Of a stretch of DNA of 64,000 bases, positions 24,454-39,079 are shown piece by piece (within the stretch, counting starts at the first letter, position 1; each line of letters begins with the position of its first letter). The stretch is from Streptomyces sp. CB02056. Lineage in GTDB: Bacteria > Actinomycetota > Actinomycetes > Streptomycetales > Streptomycetaceae. The position numbers were made by a program, and so were the translations under genes. The stretch spans positions 124,001-188,000 of the forward strand of contig NZ_LIPD01000015.1 of NCBI RefSeq assembly GCF_001905545.1. The letters run 5' to 3'. The notes beneath the pieces are model-generated. The model made no database searches. It saw nothing but the letters and a program-made list of their open reading frames with translations, and had not been told where the DNA came from.

Positions 24454-25166
24454 CAGGCGGTCCGGGCGGTGTAGCCGACGTTGCGCACGGTGTGGATCAG
24501 CCGGGGCGCGCCGTGCTCCTCGGTCTTGCGGCGCAGGTAGCCGACGTACACGTCGAGCGAGCGCGAGTCGGTGTCGAAGTCGTAGCCCCAGATGCGCTCG
24601 TAGATCCGGTGGCGGGTCAGGACGGTGCCCTGGTTGCGCAGCAGCAGCTCCAGCAGGTCGAACTCGGTCTTGGTCAGGTCGAGCCGGCGCCCGCCGCGGT
24701 GGGCCAGCCGGGCGGCCGGGTCCAGGGCGAGGTCGGCGAGGACGAGCCCGGTGTCCTCGCCGTCCCCGGCGTCGAGCGGCTCGGTGCGGCGCAGCAGGGC
24801 GCGGATGCGGGCCAGCAGCTCCTCGGTGGCGAAGGGCTTGGCGAGGTAGTCGTCGGCGCCCGCGTCCAGCCCGGCGACCCGGTCGCCGAGCTGGTGGCGG
24901 GCGGTGAGGACGAGGACGGGCAGGCGGTCGCCGCGCCGGCGCAGCATCCGGCACAGCGCGAGGCCGTCGAGGCGGGGCATGACCACGTCCACCACCGCGA
25001 GGTCGGGGCGCCGGTGCTCCAGGAGCTCCAGCGCCTCCTGGCCGTCGGCGGTGGTGAGCACCCGGTAGCCCTCGAAACGCAGCAGGTGGTCGAGGGTGGC
25101 GCGGACACCGGGGTCGTCCTCGACGACCAGGACGGTGCGCCGGGCGTCGGCGGTGGGATCTGTCAT
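24453..25166 (-). CDS. OmpR-family response regulator
   Basis: 237 residues. The receiver domain has acidic pair VVEDD, phospho-Asp in AVVDVVMPRLDG, Thr in VLVLTARHQ and Lys in DDYLAKPFATEEL. The C-terminal winged helix has LDLTKTEFDLLELLLRNQGT, RHRIYERIWGYDFDTDSRSL and YLRRKTEEHG. It is MprA-like in length and motifs. It is paired with the kinase directly downstream and follows an exported hydrolase by 59 bp, so all three probably form one operon that responds to envelope or extracellular protein stress. Confidence 0.95.
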   Translation of the reverse strand: MTDPTADARRTVLVVEDDPGVRATLDHLLRFEGYRVLTTADGQEALELLEHRRPDLAVVDVVMPRLDGLALCRMLRRRGDRLPVLVLTARHQLGDRVAGLDAGADDYLAKPFATEELLARIRALLRRTEPLDAGDGEDTGLVLADLALDPAARLAHRGGRRLDLTKTEFDLLELLLRNQGTVLTRHRIYERIWGYDFDTDSRSLDVYVGYLRRKTEEHGAPRLIHTVRNVGYTARTA

Positions 25167-25225
25167 GGTGTCATCCTCGCTGGTGGCGGGCGTGGTCAGG
25201 CCGGTCGGGGGCTGCCGACGACGCG

Positions 25226-26833
25226 TCAGCGGGGGACCGGGACGACCGCGACCGGCGGGACCTGGGCCAGGCAGGAGGTGTCGCCGACCTCGCCGGTGCG
25301 GATGAAGCCGCTGGAGATCTCCAGGGCGCAGCCCGTGGACCCCATCTCCGGGAGGTGTCCGCTGTTGGGTACCGAGACGAACGCGCTGTGGCGGAACTGG
25401 GCCGCCGACAGGCGGGAGTTGACCTCGGGGGTGTTGGTGTCGAGGTCCCCGGAGAGCACCAGGACGGGCACGTCGGGCAGGTTCCCCAGGTCGGTCGGCT
25501 GCGGGCGGGCGGTACCCCGGCGCGGCCAGTTCAGGCAGTTGTCCCCGCCGTCGGTCTGGCCCGCGGCCCAGCCCTCGGGGCTGAAGGCCCCGAAGTCGGC
25601 CGGGTCGGCGGCGGCCAGGGCGGCGCGGTACTGGCGGCGGCGCTCCGGCACCGGGGCGTCCGGGTCCCAGGCGCGGACGTAGTCGTTGCAGGTGACGGCC
25701 AGGAAGGAGGCCTGGTCCTCGGTGCCGGTGCCCTCCATCTCGCCGCGCACCAGGGCGGACAGCGGCCCCTCGTCGCCCGCGGCGAAGGCGTGCAGGGCGG
25801 CGGGCAGGGCGCCGAGCAGCCCGGACTCCCCGGGGTGCAGGCCGATGCCGCGGGTGGCCGGCTCGTACATCAGGTCGGCGAGCTTGTCCTCGGTGAACAG
25901 CACGGTGCGCCGCTCGCCGCCGGCCTCGGCGGTCACCTTCAGCGGGCGGGCGCGCAGCCGCTCGGCGACGGCGGCGAGGTCGTGCACCGCGGTGTCCGGG
26001 TCGCAGGCGCCGCTGCGCTCGCAGATCCGGCGCAGCGTCAGGGAGACCTGCTGGGCGCCGGGCCGGGCCAGGGAGTCGAAGGCGACCGGGTAGGCGCCGG
26101 ACAGCACCATCTTCTCGACCCGCTCGGGATGGCGGTCGGCGTAGACCGGCATCAGGTAGGTGCCGTAGGACATGCCGTACAGCACCAGCCTGGGGGCGCC
26201 CAGGCGCTCGCGGGCGGCGTCGATGTCGTCGGCGGTGGCGGCGCTGGTGTAGCCGCGGGCACGCGGGCCGAGTTCCTCGGCGCACTCGGCGACGAGCTCG
26301 CGCTGGCCGGCCCGCGGGGCCCAGCGGTACTCGGCCTCGGTGACGTCGCAGGGCAGCCGGCCGGAGCGGCCGGTGCCACGCGGGTCCAGCAGGAGCACGT
26401 CGTAGTCGTCCAGCACCCCCCGCAGCGCACCGGCCACCTGCTCGGCGCGGTCGATCAGGGTCTCGCCGGGGCCGCCGGGGTTGAGGGCGACGGTGCCCAG
26501 GGCCGGACCGGGGCGGCTGTGGCGCACCACCGCGTAGCTCACGTCGACGCCGCCCAGGCGCGGCTCGCCCGTCACCAGGGGCCGGCGCATGGTCGTGCAG
26601 TCGACCCGGTGGCCGGGGACGGCCGGGCACCACGCGGGCCGGCCCTGCGCCCCGGCGGCGGAGGCCTGCGCGGGCGGGGCGGCGGCGAGCGGCAGCGCCG
26701 TCGCCAGTACCGCCAGGGCCGCGGCGGCCAGGGCGCCCCGCCGGGCCCGCCGCCCCGCGCCGCCCGTGTCCGCGCCGTTCGCGCTCGCGCCGTTCGCCCC
26801 GGTGGCCGTGCCCCTCGCCGTGCTCGTCGTCAT
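25226..26833 (-). CDS. Exported alpha/beta hydrolase, tripeptidyl-aminopeptidase (Slp) type
   Basis: 535 residues from ATG 26833, preceded by GGAGG. A long N-region and hydrophobic segment (RGALAAAALAVLATALPLAA) direct export. The hydrolase core has the oxyanion region VALNPGGPGETLIDRAEQVA, LLLDPRGTGRSG, nucleophile Ser in LVLYGMSYGTYLMPVYADRH, Asp in VLVLSGDLDTNTP and His in VPNSGHLPEMG. The C-terminal TAP-like domain includes SFLAVTCNDYVRAWDP. It matches S33 mycelial proteases SlpD/SlpE and tripeptidyl aminopeptidases. Linkage to a two-component system on the same strand suggests self-regulated secretion. Confidence 0.9.
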   Translation of the reverse strand: MTTSTARGTATGANGASANGADTGGAGRRARRGALAAAALAVLATALPLAAAPPAQASAAGAQGRPAWCPAVPGHRVDCTTMRRPLVTGEPRLGGVDVSYAVVRHSRPGPALGTVALNPGGPGETLIDRAEQVAGALRGVLDDYDVLLLDPRGTGRSGRLPCDVTEAEYRWAPRAGQRELVAECAEELGPRARGYTSAATADDIDAARERLGAPRLVLYGMSYGTYLMPVYADRHPERVEKMVLSGAYPVAFDSLARPGAQQVSLTLRRICERSGACDPDTAVHDLAAVAERLRARPLKVTAEAGGERRTVLFTEDKLADLMYEPATRGIGLHPGESGLLGALPAALHAFAAGDEGPLSALVRGEMEGTGTEDQASFLAVTCNDYVRAWDPDAPVPERRRQYRAALAAADPADFGAFSPEGWAAGQTDGGDNCLNWPRRGTARPQPTDLGNLPDVPVLVLSGDLDTNTPEVNSRLSAAQFRHSAFVSVPNSGHLPEMGSTGCALEISSGFIRTGEVGDTSCLAQVPPVAVVPVPR

Positions 26834-27007
26834 CGCGGTGTCCTCCGTACGTCCTGCGGTCGGTGTGGGCACGACTCTGCCGGGCGCCCGTCAGCCGTTC
26901 GGCAGAGTGACGGCAAAGGCGTGTAAGAACCCGGACGCGCGGGAACCCGGGGGCGTAGGACCAAAAGCCGATGGCCCCGCGCCCGGCCTCCCGGGTGGAA
27001 TGGCCCG

Positions 27008-27841
27008 ATGGATCACGTGCCACACCCCGAGCAGCCGTCCGACGGCCCCACCGGCGGCCTCACCGCCGCCCAGCGGGACGCCTACCTCGACCGCATCGGC
27101 CTGCCCGACCCCGGCGCCCCCTCCCCGCACGCGCTCGCCCGGCTCCAGCTCGCGCACCTGCGCACCGTCCCGTTCGAGAACCTGGACATCCACCTCGGCG
27201 AGAGCATCGTCCTCGACCCCGCCGCCCTGCTGGCCAAGGTCGTCACCCGCCGCCGCGGCGGCTTCTGCTACGAACTCAACGGCGCCTTCGCGCAGTTGCT
27301 CACCTCGCTCGGCTACCGGGTCGGCCTGCTCGCCGCCCGCGTCTTCGACGGCGAACGGCTCGGCCCGCCCTTCGACCACCTCGCCCTGCGGGTGGACCTC
27401 GACGAACCGTGGCTGGCCGACGTCGGCTTCGGCCGCTTCAGCCACCACCCGCTGCGCCTCGACGAGCGCGGCGAACAGGCCGACGCCGAGGGCGCGTTCA
27501 CCCTCACCCCGACCGGCGCCCACGGCGACCTGGACGTCCTACGGGACGGCACGCCCCAGTACCGCCTGGGCCCGCGCCCGTACGAACTCGCCGACTTCGC
27601 CCCGACCTGCCGGTGGCAGACCACCTCACCGGACTCCCACTTCACCCGCTCCACGACCTGCACACTGCTCACCGCGGACGGCGGCCGGGCGACCCTCAGC
27701 GGCAACCGCCTCATCACCACCACCCCGGCCGGCGAACGCACCGAACGGACCCTCACCGACGACGAGGCCCTCGCCGCGTACCGCACCCGCTTCGGCATCA
27801 CCCTGGACCGCCTGCCGAGCCTGCCGGCCCTCCCCGGCTGA
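27008..27841 (+). CDS. Arylamine N-acetyltransferase
   Basis: 277 residues. The Cys-His-Asp triad is intact: Cys in RRRGGFCYELNGAFAQLL, His in GPPFDHLALRVDL and Asp in WLADVGFGRFSHHP. The N-terminal signature LRTVPFENLDIHLGE is present. The enzyme transfers acetyl from acetyl-CoA to aromatic amines or hydrazines; relatives in biosynthetic clusters act as amide synthases (RifF type). No polyketide genes are adjacent, so a general xenobiotic role is more likely. Confidence 0.92.
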   Translation: MDHVPHPEQPSDGPTGGLTAAQRDAYLDRIGLPDPGAPSPHALARLQLAHLRTVPFENLDIHLGESIVLDPAALLAKVVTRRRGGFCYELNGAFAQLLTSLGYRVGLLAARVFDGERLGPPFDHLALRVDLDEPWLADVGFGRFSHHPLRLDERGEQADAEGAFTLTPTGAHGDLDVLRDGTPQYRLGPRPYELADFAPTCRWQTTSPDSHFTRSTTCTLLTADGGRATLSGNRLITTTPAGERTERTLTDDEALAAYRTRFGITLDRLPSLPALPG

Positions 27842-27997
27842 GCGCCCGGCGACCGCCCGCCCGGGCGAAAACCGGTTGCCGCCGCGCGGGCCGACGGCGA
27901 GACTGCGGTCCGACCCGCCCGGCCGGTGCGGCCGCCGGGGGTGTCCCGCCCGTCCGGCCCGGCCGGATCCGCCCACCTGTGAAACCGGGGTCGCCCC

Positions 27998-29008
27998 ATG
28001 CCCACCGCGCCGACCGCCCTGCTCCGCCCGCGTGCCCTGCGCCCCGGCGACCTGGTGGCGGTGGCCGCGCCGTCCGGTCCGCTGGAGGACGGGGACCGGC
28101 ACCTCCTGGCCCGCGGCACGGCCGTGCTGGAGGAACTCGGCTTCCGGGTACGGGTGTGCCCGTCGGTCGCCGAGGGGCGCCGGCACTGGTGGGCCGCGGG
28201 CCGTCCCGCCGAGCAGGCGGCGGAGTTCAACGCGCTGCTGCGCGACCCCGAGGTGCGGGCGATCGTCGCGCACACCGGCGGGCAGGCGGTGACGGGCTGG
28301 CTGGACCTGCTGGACCTGGACGCCGTACGCGCCGACCCGAAGCCGGTGCTGGGCTGCAGCGACGTCTCCCAGCTGCTGCTGGCCCTGCACGCCCGCACCG
28401 GACTGGTCGGCGTGCACGCCGACATGGCCACCTACGGCTTCGGCGAGTGGAGCGGGCGCTTCGCGGGTGGGCCCGAGGAGGACGGCGCGCACCGGGCGCT
28501 GCGCGAGGCGTACCTACGGGTGCTCACCGTGCCGGCCCCGCCCGGGCCGCTGCCGGCGCTCTCCCCGTGGCAGTGCTGGCGCGCCGGCCGCGCCCGGGGC
28601 CCGCTGGTCGGCGGCCTGCTCAACCGGCTCGTGGCCCTCCAGGCCACCCCGTACGCCGTCCCCGCGCGGTCCTTCGACGGCGCGGTGCTCTTCTGGGAGG
28701 AGGTGGACCGGCCGCTGTCCGCGGTCTGGAAGGACCTGCACGTGCTGCGGCTGTCCGGCGTCCTGGACCGGATCGCGGCGATGGTGGTCGGCACCCCGCA
28801 CCGGGTCGGCTCCGACGGGCCCGCCGGCGCGGGAGAGCCGTCGCTGCGCGAGGTGGTCCTGGACGTGCTCGGCGACCGCCCGCTGCCCGTCCTCGCCGGC
28901 GTGGACTTCGGCCACGCCGGCCCCAACCTCCCGCTGCCCCTCGGCGTGCGGGCCGAGGCCGACGCCACCGCCCGCACCCTCACCCTGCTCACCCCGGCGG
29001 TCTCCTGA
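27998..29008 (+). CDS. S66-family LD-carboxypeptidase/MccF-like peptidase
   Basis: 336 residues. The N-terminal LRPGDLVAVAAPSGPLEDGD is the S66 opening. The nucleophile Ser sits in PVLGCSDVSQLLLALHARTG (usually GYSD). Glu is in AVLFWEEVDRPL and His in GVDFGHAGPNLPLPLGVRAE. The family cleaves the L,D bond in recycled murein tetrapeptides or, for MccF, acyl-sulfamates conferring self-immunity to microcin C. The Tyr-to-Cys change beside the Ser is unusual. It stands alone. Confidence 0.9.
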   Translation: MPTAPTALLRPRALRPGDLVAVAAPSGPLEDGDRHLLARGTAVLEELGFRVRVCPSVAEGRRHWWAAGRPAEQAAEFNALLRDPEVRAIVAHTGGQAVTGWLDLLDLDAVRADPKPVLGCSDVSQLLLALHARTGLVGVHADMATYGFGEWSGRFAGGPEEDGAHRALREAYLRVLTVPAPPGPLPALSPWQCWRAGRARGPLVGGLLNRLVALQATPYAVPARSFDGAVLFWEEVDRPLSAVWKDLHVLRLSGVLDRIAAMVVGTPHRVGSDGPAGAGEPSLREVVLDVLGDRPLPVLAGVDFGHAGPNLPLPLGVRAEADATARTLTLLTPAVS

Positions 29009-29037
29009 CCCCCCGCCGGGGCCGGCCGCCGCAGCGG

Positions 29038-29457
29038 TCAGGCGACGAGGCAGAGCCCGTCGTACCGGCCCGTGGACGGGGCGCGGCCCCGGCCCGTGCG
29101 GCTCGGGACGGCGGCGTAGCGGGCCAGCTCGTCCTGGGCGAGCGAGAGCAGGTCGCCGAGGCCGAGGCCCAGCGCCCGGGCGGCGGCCGCGAGCACCTCG
29201 GAGGAGGCCTCCTTGCGCCCGCGCTCCAGCTCCGACAGGTACGGCATCGAGATCCGGGCCGCCTCCGCGACGTCCTTCAACGTGCGCTCCTGGGCGAGCC
29301 GTTCGCGCCGCAGCACGTCGCCGACGACGTCGCGCCACAGCGGCTCCCGCCGTACGGGCGCCGGGTGCGGGGGACGGGACGGCCCGCCGGACGCGGGCGG
29401 CTGCGCCTGCGGGCGCAGGGGGATGACGCGGGCTTCGTTCGGCGCATGGGTGCTCAC
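29038..29457 (-). CDS. XRE-family regulator, ClgR/PopR-like
   Basis: 139 residues, GTG start. A disordered N-terminal 45 residues are followed by a helix-turn-helix: WRDVVGDVLRRERLAQERTL, KDVAEAARISMPYLSELERG and RKEASSEVLAAAARALGLGL. This is nearly the canonical ClgR/PopR recognition domain, which controls Clp protease genes in Streptomyces. The C-terminus ends in C-L-V-A, similar to the hydrophobic Ala-ending tails that mark ClgR/PopR and ssrA-tagged proteins for Clp degradation. No clp gene is nearby. Confidence 0.85.
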   Translation of the reverse strand: MSTHAPNEARVIPLRPQAQPPASGGPSRPPHPAPVRREPLWRDVVGDVLRRERLAQERTLKDVAEAARISMPYLSELERGRKEASSEVLAAAARALGLGLGDLLSLAQDELARYAAVPSRTGRGRAPSTGRYDGLCLVA

Positions 29458-29541
29458 CCCTCACACCCTAGGTACTTGACGCCCCGGGGGAAGAGCACGG
29501 GGTTCCGCCCTGGGTGAAGCCCGCGCGCCGGCCGCGGCCCC

Positions 29542-30078
29542 TCAGGGCCGGGGCGTCCAACCGGCCGGGGCGAGGCCGGTGTCGGCGAGGATCCGCCCGA
29601 CCGTCTCCTCCAGGCCGCTGTGCCGGCCGACGACCCGTTCGAGACCGTCGGGGAGCAGGTCGTGGGGCCGGTACCAGTCGGCCATGTCCTCGGGGGAGAA
29701 CTCGGCGGCCTGGGGGCGGGTGGCGTGCCGGCGCACGGTCTCGTCGAAGTCCACGTCGAGGTAGTACAGGAAGCTGCGGCCCCGGTGGTCGGCGACGAGC
29801 CGGGCCAGCATCGGCCCGTAGCGCTCGGCGGCGAGGATGCCCTCGACGACCGTGTGGAAGCCGTGGTCGAGGGCGTGCCGCGCGACCAGGTCGATCAGCC
29901 CGATGTTCGCCCCGTCCGGGACGTCCCGCTCCCGCAGCACGGTACGCCGCAGCAGGTCCTGCCCGACGACGGCGAGGCCCCGCCCGTACGCGGCCCGCAG
30001 CCGAGCGGCGACGCTGGACTTCCCGGCGCCGCTCGGACCCCGCACCACGACCAACACGCTCTCCGGACTGCCCGTCAC
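29542..30078 (-). CDS. P-loop kinase (zeta-toxin/AAA-like)
   Basis: 178 residues from GTG 30078. Walker A RGPSGAGKSSVAARLRAAYG lies at about residue 13. VVGQDLLRRTVLRERD resembles the substrate loop of small kinases, and TVVEGILAAERYGPML with SFLYYLDVDFDETVRRH is a lid and second-Arg region. Family members phosphorylate small metabolites or act as zeta-type kinases; no antitoxin partner is seen. The frame upstream is open for 27 more codons, but they are low complexity. Confidence 0.85.
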   Translation of the reverse strand: MTGSPESVLVVVRGPSGAGKSSVAARLRAAYGRGLAVVGQDLLRRTVLRERDVPDGANIGLIDLVARHALDHGFHTVVEGILAAERYGPMLARLVADHRGRSFLYYLDVDFDETVRRHATRPQAAEFSPEDMADWYRPHDLLPDGLERVVGRHSGLEETVGRILADTGLAPAGWTPRP

Positions 30079-30315
30079 ACCGCGACCGTCCCCGCGCCGC
30101 GCCCCGCCCACACCACCGGGCGCCCACCGGGTACCCGGCGGGAGGCCGTGGCCCGGCACTGTATATGTTGATCACTCGCCGGCCCGGCCGGCGTCCCGTC
30201 CCAGGGGGTGACGCGTGGGGCCGGGCCGCTGCCGTCGGGGAGCCGGGCAGGAGGCCCCCGACCCGGGGCCGAGCAGCGGCCCGCCCGACATCCCACCGTT
30301 CCCGAAGGATTCCGC

Positions 30316-31362
30316 ATGACCGTTCCCGTCCCGCCCGACAGCAGCCCGCGGCCTGCCGAGGAGCCGGCCGCCGCCGACCCGTGGGCGCCGCCGGGCCAGG
30401 GCCGGGACGCGGCCCCCACGGTCCCCGGCTTCGGCCCCGCCCCCGCCGCGGGCCCCGGGCAGATACCGGGTCAGGCCCCCGGCCAGGCACCCGGCGCCCC
30501 GTACTGGCCGCCCTACGCGATGCCGGCGCCCGCGCCGCAGCCCCGCAACGGCCTGGGCATCGCGGCCATGGTGCTCGGGATCGTCGGCGTCGTGCTCGGC
30601 CTGACCATCATCCTGTTCTGGCTGTCCTGGCTGCCCGCCCTGCTGGCCGTGGTCTTCGGCGTGATCGCCCTGGGCCACGTGCGCAAGGGCCTGGCGGCCA
30701 ACCGGGCGATGGCCCTGGCGGGCGTGGTCCTGGGCGTCACCGGCCTGCTGGTCTCGGTCGGCACCGGCGTGTTCGTCGTGAACCGGGTGCAGGAGGTCCA
30801 CCGGGAGCAGAAGGCGCAGGCGGACGCCGCGCGCATCCGCTTCGAGACCGCGACCAAGGCCGCCGAGGAGCGGGCGGCCAAGGAGAAGGCGCGGATCGAG
30901 GCCGAGCGCCAGCGGCTCGCGGCCGAGCAGGAGAAGCGGGCCGCGGACGAGCGGGCCCGGCGCCTGTCGTTCGGCCAGTCCTACACCTACCCGGACGGAC
31001 TGAAGGTCACGATGGCCGCGCCGGAGCCGTACGTCCCGCGCGGGGGCGTGGGCGAGACCCCCAAGGACGCCACGATCGTCCAGGTGAGGATCACCGTCGT
31101 CAACACCGGGCCCGCGGAGGTCTCGCTCCTCGGTTCGGGGCTGCCCACCGTCCGGGACGCCAAGGGCAACCTCGTCTTCACCCTGATCGACGGCAGCGGA
31201 CGGATGAAGATCCTCACCAAGTCCCTGGCCCCGGGCGAGGAGGCCACCGGGCTGACCGCATACGCCCTGCCGGCCGGCGCGGGCGACCCGTTCTCCGTCC
31301 GGTTCGACCACACCATGGGCACGGAGTACAAGGACGTCATCTGGACCGGCCCGGCCGGCTGA
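30316..31362 (+). CDS. DUF4190/DUF4352 membrane-anchored protein
   Basis: 348 residues. The Pro/Ala/Gln-rich cytoplasmic N-terminus (GQIPGQAPGQAPGAPYWPPY) is followed by two membrane helices with the DUF4190 pattern (GIAAMVLGIVGVVLGLTIIL, GHVRKGLAANRAMALAGVVL). A charged coiled coil of about 60 residues (AEERAAKEKARIEAERQR) precedes an extracytoplasmic DUF4352 immunoglobulin-like domain (YTYPDGLKVTMAAPEPYV, IVQVRITVVNTGPAEVSLL). ATG 30316 lies 8 bp after AAGGA. Function unknown; the architecture is common in Streptomyces. Confidence 0.88.
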   Translation: MTVPVPPDSSPRPAEEPAAADPWAPPGQGRDAAPTVPGFGPAPAAGPGQIPGQAPGQAPGAPYWPPYAMPAPAPQPRNGLGIAAMVLGIVGVVLGLTIILFWLSWLPALLAVVFGVIALGHVRKGLAANRAMALAGVVLGVTGLLVSVGTGVFVVNRVQEVHREQKAQADAARIRFETATKAAEERAAKEKARIEAERQRLAAEQEKRAADERARRLSFGQSYTYPDGLKVTMAAPEPYVPRGGVGETPKDATIVQVRITVVNTGPAEVSLLGSGLPTVRDAKGNLVFTLIDGSGRMKILTKSLAPGEEATGLTAYALPAGAGDPFSVRFDHTMGTEYKDVIWTGPAG

Positions 31363-31387
31363 CCCCCGACCGGCCCCCACCGCCCGA

Positions 31388-31735
31388 GGCCGCCCGACCG
31401 CCCCCCGCGGCAACTCTGACGGCACGTCACGAATCGGCAACCGAGGCCCCGTCTCGGTCACCACCGCCGTCGCCGGCATCCGCAACCAGACCACGGACAA
31501 GGTGGCGATGCCCTCGACGGACGACGTCACCGAGGGCTGGAGGCGGATGCACGGCAGCAACCGGGTCAACGGCGCGAGCGGCTGGATCTGCCTCGACCCG
31601 CAGGGCAACGCCTACAACAAGGCCGTGCCCGTCGTCGAACTCGACCCGAAGATCAAGAACGCCGTCCTGGTCGGCCTCGCCTGGCCCCTCGGCCACGCCC
31701 CCGACGCGACCTGCCCGATCGGCAGCGACGGCTGA
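31388..31735 (+). pseudogene. 3' fragment of a secreted-type protein
   Basis: The frame reads RIGNRGPVSVTTAVAGIRNQ, then MPSTDDVTEGWRRMHGSNRV, GWICLDPQGNAYNKAVPVVE and LDPKIKNAVLVGLAWPLGHA before the stop at 31733-31735. It is protein-like and coding in base composition, but no start codon with ribosome-binding site fits: the frame runs back into the preceding gene, and the first ATG (31496 or 31502 region) would discard conserved-looking sequence. Two Cys (WICLD, DATCPIG) suggest an exported origin. It is probably the remnant of a gene truncated when the neighbouring operon border formed. Confidence 0.5.
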
Positions 31736-31787
31736 CCCCCGGGCAGGGCCGCGCCCACCGGGGCCGCGACCCCTGCCCGCCGCCGCC

Positions 31788-36736
<4,949 letters not shown>

Positions 36737-36740
<4 letters not shown>

Positions 36741-38785
36741 CGTGCTCTCCGTTCGGGTTGGTCGGGCCGTTCGGGTCGGTCGGGGCCGGCCGCCGCCTGG
36801 GGCGGCGGCAGCAGGCGCAAGGGGCCTCCGCCGGGCGGCAGCGGGGGCGGGGCGCCGTAGCCGTCGGCCGGGTCCGGCCCGGCTTCGGGGCGCGGCGCGG
36901 GCGGGTCGGCGAACTGGGTGCGGTAGAGCTCCGCGTACAGGCCGCCGGCGTCGACGAGCGCGGCGTGCCGGCCGCGTTCGACCACGCGCCCGTCCTGGAG
37001 CACCAGGATCTGGTCGGCCTCGCGGATCGTGGACAGCCGGTGCGCGATCACCAGGGCGGTGCGGCCGGCCAGGGCCGTCCACAGCGCCTTCTGCAGGGCC
37101 GCCTCGGACTCCGAGTCCAGGTGCGCGGTGGCCTCGTCGAGCACGACCACGGACGGCTTCTTGAGCAGCAGCCGGGCGATCGACAGGCGCTGCTTCTCGC
37201 CGCCGGAGAAGCGGTAGCCGCGGTCGCCGACGACGGTGTCCAGGCCGTCGGGCAGCGCCGCGACCACGTCCCGGACCTGCGCGGCCTCGCAGGCCTCGAC
37301 GAGCTCCGCCTCGGTGGCGTCCGGCTTGGCGTAGAGCAGGTTGGCGCGGATGGTGTCGTGGAACAGGTGGGCGTCCTGGGTGACCATGCCGACGGTGTCG
37401 CGCAGCGAGGCCAGGGACAGGTCGCGCACGTCGACGCCGCCGATCCGCACGGTGCCCCCGGTCGGCTCGTACAGCCGGGCCACCAGCTGGCTGACGGTGG
37501 TCTTGCCCGCGCCGGAGGGCCCGACCAGCGCGGTCAGCCGGCCCGCCGGGGCGCGGAAGCTCACCCCGCGCAGCGCCTGGGCGGTGCCGGAGCGCTCCGG
37601 GGCCGGCAGCGACAGCGTCTCCAGCGAGGCGAGGGAGACCTCCTTCGCGGCCGGGTAGCGGAACGAGACGTCCTCGAACTCGACCTCCGGGGCCCGGCCA
37701 GGGCCCGGTACGGGCAGGGCGACGGCATCGGGCCGCTCCACGATCAGCGGCTTCAGGTCCAGCACCTCGAAGAGCCGGTCGAAGGAGACCAGGGCGGTCA
37801 GGTAGTTCGACTGCAGGTTGGAGAGCTGGTTGATCGGGCCGAAGAGCCGGGCCAGCAGGGTGGCCAGGGCCACCAGGGTGCCGATCTGGATGCTCCCGGC
37901 GACCACCAGCTCGCCGCCGACGCCGTAGACCACCGCGGTGGCCAGCGAGGCCAGCAGCGTCACCGTCACCAGCAGCATCCGCGCGTAGACGGAGGTGACC
38001 ACGCGCACGTCCCGCACCCGGGCCGCGTTGCCGGCGAACCGGCCGTCCTCGCGCTCGGGCCGCCCGTAGAGCTTGACCAGCAGCGCGCCGGCCACGTTGA
38101 AGCGCTCCTGCATGAGCGAGCCGAGCTCGGCGTCCAGCTGCATCGAGGTGCGCAGGTTGCGCTGCAGCCGCCGCCCCACGACCCGGCCCGGCAGCACGAA
38201 CAGCGGCACCGTGACGAGCACCACCAGGCCGATCAGCCAGGACAGGTAGAAGATCGTGGCGACCACCAGGCAGAGCACCAGCAGGCTGGAGAGCACGTTG
38301 GACAGCAGCACCGTCACCGCCTGCTGGGCCTCCATCACGTCGGTGTTGAGCCGGCTCACCAGCGAGCCGGTCTGGGTGCGGGTGAAGAACGCGAGCGGCT
38401 GGCGCTGCACGTGCCGGAAGACCTCGGTGCGCAGGTCGTAGATCAGCCCCTCGCCGATGCGCGCCGAACTGCGGCTGACCAGGAAGCCCACCAGGGCCTG
38501 CAGCAGCGCCAGGACCGCCACCGCGACGGCGGCGCCCGCCACCACGGCCCGGTCGCGCGGCACGATGCCGCGGTCGATGAGCTCCTTGAACAGCAGCGGC
38601 GTGGAGACGGTGATGAGGGCGTCGACCACGGTCAGCGTCAGCAGCGCCACGATCTGCCGCCGGTAGGGCCGCAGGTAGGGCAGGATCCGCCGGGAGGTGC
38701 CGGGCCTGACCTGCCCCCGGGCCGGCTGCGTCCCGTCGCCGGGGGTCGCCCGGATGGTGATCAGCGGGCCCGGGCCGCTCGTCAT
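36737..38785 (-). CDS. ABC exporter, fused permease and ATPase
   Basis: 682 residues. Six membrane helices lie in the first 330 residues, for example IVALLTLTVVDALITVSTPL and LVLCLVVATIFYLSWLIGLV. The nucleotide-binding domain has Walker A LVGPSGAGKTTVSQLVARLY, signature YRFSGGEKQRLSIARLLL, Walker B KPSVVVLDEATAHLDSES and switch His in LVIAHRLST. A Pro-rich tail of about 45 residues follows. An insert VSLASLETLSLPAPERSG precedes the Walker A strand. The half-transporter would act as a homodimer to export the peptide product and give self-protection. It overlaps both neighbours by four bases (ATGA). Confidence 0.93.
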
Positions 38786-39012
38786 GGCGCGACGACCTCC
38801 CTGCCGTCCGGCGCCGCGGCCGTCGGGGCCGGCGGGCGCTGGTCGGTCCAGACGCGGTCGACGTACGCCAGGCACTCGTCGCGGGAGCCCCGGCCGCGGG
38901 CGATCCGCCACCCGGCGGGCACCTGCGCGAACCCGGGCCACAGCGAGTACTGGCCCAGGGGGTTGACCAGCACGAGGTAGGAGGCGTCCGGGTCGTCGAA
39001 GGGGCTGGTCAT
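38782..39012 (-). CDS. mbtH: MbtH-like protein
   Basis: 76 residues. FDDPDASYLVLVNPLGQYS, LWPGFAQVPAGWRIARG and SRDECLAYVDRVWTDQRP keep the family's conserved Ser-Leu-Trp-Pro and the C-terminal Trp-Thr-Asp. MbtH proteins bind and activate NRPS adenylation domains, so this one most likely serves the module encoded two genes downstream. The C-terminal 15 residues (APTAAAPDGREVVAP) are an extension beyond the fold. Its stop overlaps the exporter ATG. Confidence 0.95.
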   Translation of the reverse strand: MTSPFDDPDASYLVLVNPLGQYSLWPGFAQVPAGWRIARGRGSRDECLAYVDRVWTDQRPPAPTAAAPDGREVVAP

Positions 39013-39079
39013 CTCGGTCTCCTTGTTCGTTCGGGTGCCGCCCGCCGGGGCGGCGGGGGAGGGCAGCGGCGCGGCGCTC

